NCBI GenBank assembly: GCA_902459845.2
Contig: CABPSV020000337.1
Coordinates: 1-18,728, forward strand
DNA from: Hepatocystis sp. ex Piliocolobus tephrosceles
Lineage: Eukaryota; Apicomplexa; Aconoidasida; Haemosporida; Plasmodiidae
DNA length: 18,728 nt
Direction: 5' to 3'
This document shows, one piece after another, positions 15,901 through 18,728 of the stretch (positions are counted from its first letter, which is position 1; each line of letters starts with the position of its first letter). The position numbers and the translations under genes are program-made. Under the pieces are notes generated by a model. It ran no database searches, was not told the DNA's origin, and worked only from the letters and a program-made list of their open reading frames with translations.

Positions 15901-16981
15901 GCTTTATATAAATATATGGAAAATTAATAGCGTTATTATTTGTCACTACTAAACAATTGCTATGTATATTTTTTAAACGATGAAGTAGCATACAACATCT
16001 TTTAAAATTTGAATCATTCGCTACAACAACACCACTTGGATTAGTATTAGAAATTAATTTTTTATACTCACTATATAAATTATTATCAATATTCAAAATG
16101 TATTTAAAAAAATTGTCATCATATAAATTATTATTCAATATGTTATAATATTCTTTATATATATTATCTCTTTTTATTTTGTGAGGTGTATCATTGTTAT
16201 CACAGTTGTCATTTTTGTCGCCATTTTTGTTGCCATTTTTGTTGCCATTTTTGTTGCCATTTTTGTCGTCATCACTATCACTACTACTATCACTACCACT
16301 ACTACTATGATCACTACTACTGCCATGACCATAGCACCCTCTAACCAATTTATACCCCATTGTATCATTTTTTTTTAAAAACGATCTAATTAGATAATTT
16401 TTCACTTTTTTTTTATTTATCAAATGCATATAATCAATAATTTGAGCGGTTTTAGAACCTGGCGCAGCACACATATCTAAAACACAAAAATTTTCTTTTA
16501 ATTTTAGAAATAAAACAGGTAACATACTTACCAACTCTTGTCTAAATATATATCCACTTTCATTCAAATTTATTAAATGATTATAAAAACCTTGAAGAGT
16601 TGCATCTTTTTTTATTTCAGATCTAGTTAAATAAAGTTCATACATTTCATCTTCTTCGTTTAATTTTATTATATTATAATTACTCCTATTTAATATTATT
16701 TCTAATTTGTTTTTCAAATAATAATTGAAAAAATCGCTATATTGATTGTTTTTTAAAACTCGAAAGGTGATAGGTAAGTCTGTATTTATTATGTCCATAA
16801 ATTCGTTAATTTCGTTTTCTTTTATTATATTCTGGTTTATATAATAGTTAAAAAAGAGGTCATTTTTTTCGAGTCGATTATTGTTATCGTATAGTTGTGC
16901 CTTTAACTGTAAATCATGTTGTGCCTCCTGCTGTACATCGTGTTGTACCTCCTGTTGAACCATTTCGATACCCTCTTCCAT
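12959..16981 (-). CDS. NSUN2: NSUN2/Trm4-type tRNA (cytosine-5) methyltransferase with large insertions
   Basis: SAM-dependent RNA m5C methyltransferase. Family members methylate tRNA cytosines such as 34, 48-50. Residues 41-76 match the Trm4 N-terminal block (FFNYY...LPITFRV). GYIFRQELVSMLP leads into motif I, VLDMCAAPGSKT (D169-T178). GVVVAND (317-323) is motif II. DVPCSGDGTARK is motif IV, with release Cys C396. STCSLNPIENEA is motif VI, with nucleophile C446. PHHYNAGGFF (552-561) closes the catalytic core, as in NSUN2. Pairing of the two Cys with DVPCSGDGT and the PHH..GGFF motif favours NSUN2 over other NSUN types. The usual length is about 700-770; here it is 1340, because of insertions at about 186-316 (between motifs I and II), about 570-950 and about 1140-1260. 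Parts of 950-1110 and 1260-1340 resemble the family's C-terminal region. Single exon; Met7 is an alternative start. Likely nuclear or cytosolic. Confidence 0.93.
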   Translation of the reverse strand: MEEGIEMVQQEVQHDVQQEAQHDLQLKAQLYDNNNRLEKNDLFFNYYINQNIIKENEINEFMDIINTDLPITFRVLKNNQYSDFFNYYLKNKLEIILNRSNYNIIKLNEEDEMYELYLTRSEIKKDATLQGFYNHLINLNESGYIFRQELVSMLPVLFLKLKENFCVLDMCAAPGSKTAQIIDYMHLINKKKVKNYLIRSFLKKNDTMGYKLVRGCYGHGSSSDHSSSGSDSSSDSDDDKNGNKNGNKNGNKNGDKNDNCDNNDTPHKIKRDNIYKEYYNILNNNLYDDNFFKYILNIDNNLYSEYKKLISNTNPSGVVVANDSNFKRCCMLLHRLKNIHSNCLVVTNNNAINFPYIYIKRENIDTSCNGNTNNHIGDTNMMEKKLFDTVLCDVPCSGDGTARKDRNIWLNWNPFNAYNLFQVQVNILKRSIELTKENGYILYSTCSLNPIENEAVICNVFNMVENINSLELINFDNTLIRKLNFKEGLTEWKLLLDDKWFTNYEDFFFYLENQSALKLKKRIYEKIQKGMFTPDKNFMKAINLKYTKRFFPHHYNAGGFFIALIKKKCKQIKWKQQKIETNELSLLSSNLSATNYGIDSNGQLDENVNIINKKYKIRKYKKKKNKKKKKPDNVKLDNVKLDNVKLDNVKLDNVKLDNVKLDNVKLDNVKHDSVKLDSVKSENANLDFNCNGLKTNKCSNLENDTYMSLDEQVEYIADNYNMSEVNNTIISNHEIKTDDTNILESAHYTEKYNNIQINNDENLSNIYNMGKSSDSMENCNSSINTEEVLKTYSIIDSYDAIENYNVISNSTIVDSRYLSHNKYQSSAEDIIQLINKKSEEELNRYIYGCSNTVSNSSVNSSKLGSSKLSSSKLGSSKLGSRKLGSSKLGSSRVCNISVGNISVSNIDASDNNSESIKSCVDVSTNSKIKNLLKEQEVIKKEKIEDNNTVLNKKDYELKIYYGNEKLSKQKEYISLENYENLLSETNLLENIKNYFDLNAEFLSIKNNLYIHLKDDSNKVKLSIRDRMNLNIKKINLVSNNAKDILECYTKIKLKVISAGITVIQMDKNKKKNTLDDIYRINYSGCINFIPFFKEVDNFLLNPNYRNGIIENFYTPVYKNIKIEFHIDNYIDRLIDERKYTVSKFHLKGNDKMVVNDLNVSGTGSRGFHIKDGVGIDHSNVDQSSVDQSSINPSGNNPSSNNPSSNNPSSNKERSDHTGEEKTIFNDLNNHLMSKSNDVTNSIDPINDNNCSDGENKNSVNTIWVSSHTILDLIKIDKSQKKSITNETIKQTARLTSYSPNVLFTLNRNQQILAIPANKGNIYVDISIDKNSIIMLPYVLA
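13350..13409 (-). repeat. 4 x 15-nt repeat encoding PSSNN in the methyltransferase
   Basis: Four 15-nt units (plus-strand ttattactactgggg) encode PSGNN-PSSNN-PSSNN-PSSNK in the last low-complexity insertion, next to degenerate VDQSS units. It lies between parts of the C-terminal region and is probably a disordered loop. Confidence 0.9.
14309..14398 (-). repeat. 6 x 15-nt repeat encoding KLGSS in the methyltransferase
   Basis: Six 15-nt units encode residues 862-891 with KLSSS and KLGSR variants. They are flanked by degenerate Ser/Val/Asn copies on both sides. The array is inside the long insertion that follows the catalytic core. Confidence 0.92.
14939..15088 (-). repeat. 10 x 15-nt repeat encoding DNVKL in the methyltransferase
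   Basis: Eight DNVK units and two DSVK units encode residues 632-681. They directly follow a Lys-rich segment encoded by poly(A) tracks on the sense strand (plus-strand T15 and T11 at 15092-15118). The central units are identical at nucleotide level, which indicates recent expansion. Confidence 0.95.
16217..16267 (-). repeat. 4 x 12-nt Lys-Asn-Gly-Asn repeat between motifs I and II
   Basis: Four 12-nt units (plus-strand gccatttttgtt) encode a KNGN run near residues 239-255, right after an acidic poly-Ser/Asp patch. The array sits inside the Rossmann-like methyltransferase fold, where it must form a surface loop. Confidence 0.9.
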
Positions 16982-17092
16982 TTTTTTGCTTTTTTATAAG
17001 GAGTTATATTCGTATACTCAGTAGATCTATTGTCTATGTATAAACGAACGCAAACACATGAATATGTTTTTCTACTTTATTTCCACCTCCCC

Positions 17093-17137
17093 TTTTTTTT
17101 TTTTTTTTTTTTTATTTTTTTTTTTTTTTTTTTTTTT
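17093..17137 (-). promoter_or_regulatory. Sense-strand poly(A) tract upstream of the methyltransferase start
   Basis: The plus strand has T21-A-T23, so in the methyltransferase sense direction this is poly(A) ending about 112 nt before its ATG. It mirrors the 72-nt poly(A) before the giant gene. A role in nucleosome exclusion or 5' UTR function is inferred only. Confidence 0.4.
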
Positions 17138-17628
17138 ATTTTATTTTAAACAAGCAAAAAGAACTCAACGGACAAACATAAAACAATTCAATTAAAAATA
17201 TATAAGTCAATCGTTTGTGTTATTTTTTATCAGTTCTTTTGTTGCTTAGTTAATTTTTATTTTTTCTTTTACAACGCCCTTTTTATTAGCTTAAAAAAAA
17301 AAAAAAAAAAATTATTACTTATATAACTTTTACTTTTTTTTTATTTCCTTTTTAATATTTTGTATGTTAATATACTCCGTTCAAAATAGAATAAATAGAG
17401 ATTAAATAAAATATAACAGTGTACATATATATATATATATATACGTACATCACTATTTTTTTTTTATCTTATGACATATTATATCGATTTTACCTATGGA
17501 AAGTTTACATGTATAAACAGAAACACAATCGCTCATAGTGTTTTTATAAATTTCATTCGATAGTGAATTTTTTTTTATTAGCTAAACATTTTGCATTTTT
17601 TTTATAATAGTTAAAAAAAAATATATAT

Positions 17629-17712
17629 ATATATATATAAATATATGTATAAATATATGTATAAATATATGTATAAATATATGTATAAATATATATATAA
17701 ATATATATATAA
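17629..17712. repeat. 7 x 12-bp AT-rich microsatellite
   Basis: Seven 12-bp units of atatatgtataa. The middle four carry the g, while the first and last two have a in its place. It is non-coding and likely length-polymorphic. Confidence 0.9.
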
Positions 17713-17858
17713 CAGTAATTCATTTAATGGAGAAAAAAAGTTAACCATACACTCAATTGTGTTTGCGTTTATTTTTTCCTGAGTAGAAACTGTAGATATA
17801 TACGCATGAGTTTATAAAAATATATGTATAACTTAATACAGGCAGTGTTTCCCTTTTA

Positions 17859-18266
17859 ATGAAAGGAGCAGAAATTGTAACGGTGTTCTATTTCATTTGG
17901 TACATCTTCCAGTTACATACTATAATGGGTAAATCACACATATATATACATATATATAACAGAGTGCAAGTTTTTGTACATTTTTTTTTTTTTTTACACT
18001 TTTTAGACTTTAGTGTACGAAAAATGTTTTTTAATTTTCTCTTTTATATAACATTTTTTATATTAAAAGTTAAAAAAAAATTTAAACATAATTTTTTAAA
18101 GGTTATAGTATGTATTGTTTTCCATGCGTTAAAACTAAATTTGATAAAAAGGAAACAAAGGGTATATGATAGTATATGTGGATGCGTGTATGTATATATA
18201 TGCACTTGTACAAAAACAATACCACAAATTATATGTGTGTTCTTTATCCATAAAAACTTTATATAA
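17859..18266 (+). CDS. Doubtful 135-codon ORF, hydrophobic product
   Basis: Open from an ATG at 17859 to a TAA at 18264-18266. The start MKGAEIVTVFYFIWYIFQLH is hydrophobic and signal-anchor-like. The rest is rich in Phe, Ile, Tyr and Cys, lacks the Asn/Lys bias of the two real genes, and partly reflects T-rich and (TA)n tracts. Local G+C around 17740-17940 is somewhat higher than elsewhere in the gap. A donor-like GGTAAAT occurs near 17926, so a short signal-peptide exon is conceivable. It matches no family I know and may be chance. Confidence 0.15.
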   Translation: MKGAEIVTVFYFIWYIFQLHTIMGKSHIYIHIYNRVQVFVHFFFFLHFLDFSVRKMFFNFLFYITFFILKVKKKFKHNFLKVIVCIVFHALKLNLIKRKQRVYDSICGCVYVYICTCTKTIPQIICVFFIHKNFI

Positions 18267-18699
18267 TACTCTTTTAAATACATTCATATACATGTGAAGA
18301 GAGTTTTTATTTTTAACATCAAATTATAGTTATCTATTTATTAGAATAATTTACATTAGAACAATCCTGATAAAAAAAAAATATATAAAATTAGTTTGAT
18401 TATTTTAATTTTTTTTTTTTTAATGTCATATGTTGCTTAAGCTATAAACTTAAAACACACATTTGGACAATTTAGCTAAATATTATACATTTTTTAAAAA
18501 ATATAACAACATATAACATGTTTCTATTTTAGCTTAAAAAATAGAGAAAAATCGAAAATTTTTATATATATACCATTTTTTTTTTTTTTTTTTTTTTGGT
18601 TTTTTGTGATCATTCTATCTCCTTTATTATAATTTTTACATTTTTTTTTTTTTTATCAACTATTTAGTTTATATTGAAAAAAAAAAAAAAAAAAAAAAA

Positions 18700-18728
18700 A
18701 TGAAAAAAAAAAAGTGCGGAATGAGTTA
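18700..18728 (+). CDS. Possible start of a further gene, truncated by the window edge
   Basis: An ATG at 18700 opens MKKKKCGMS and stays open to the end of the window. It is preceded directly by 23 A residues (18677-18699), resembling the poly(A)-then-ATG layout of the giant gene. The G+C rise at the very end (gtgcggaatgag) is compatible with coding sequence. With only nine codons visible this is tentative. Confidence 0.3.

Larger units (their letters stand above)
16982..18699. other. Divergent intergenic region upstream of the methyltransferase
   Basis: No convincing gene is visible. It contains poly(T) 17093-17137, poly(A) about 17294-17310, a (TA)n tract near 17430, a 12-bp microsatellite (17629-17712), a dubious ORF (17859-18266) and further homopolymers to the right. 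It should contain the methyltransferase promoter and, if the ATG at 18700 is real, the promoter of that gene too. Confidence 0.65.

Overview
This looks like nuclear DNA of a malaria parasite (Plasmodium) or a very close relative. The window is extremely AT-rich. Intergenic DNA is mostly homopolymer runs and (TA)n. Exons are long, intron-less, and full of Asn/Lys/Ser low-complexity sequence with in-frame tandem repeats. Species cannot be fixed from sequence alone; strong Asn bias fits falciparum-like, malariae-like or avian lineages better than the GC-richer vivax group.

Layout. 1-1288: left intergenic/5' region with a 4 x 20-bp repeat, (TA)n tracts and a 72-nt poly(A) ending 33 nt before a start codon. 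1289-11962 (+): one giant exon for a 3557-residue protein. It has a compact N-terminal block of about eight membrane segments (residues about 160-414) followed by about 3100 residues that are mainly disordered, Asn-rich and carry at least eight separate tandem-repeat arrays. I recognise no family. 11963-12958: convergent (tail-to-tail) intergenic gap with a GC-richer hairpin just after the giant gene's stop, a 38-bp perfect palindrome, and a coding-looking 12-bp tandem repeat. 12959-16981 (-): a clear NSUN2/Trm4-type tRNA cytosine-5 methyltransferase, swollen to 1340 residues by low-complexity insertions inside and after its catalytic domain. 16982-18699: divergent intergenic region with poly(T), a 12-bp microsatellite and one dubious small ORF. 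18700-18728 (+): possible first codons of another gene cut by the window edge.

Nothing suggests the two main genes act together. One is an integral membrane protein of unknown role; the other is a soluble RNA-modifying enzyme. Their convergent arrangement is ordinary for this kind of genome. No tRNA, rRNA, transposon or CRISPR array was seen. The most promising unexplained items are the giant multi-spanning/disordered protein, the sense-strand poly(dA) before each start codon, the structured elements in the convergent gap, and the repeat array lying just beyond the methyltransferase stop codon.
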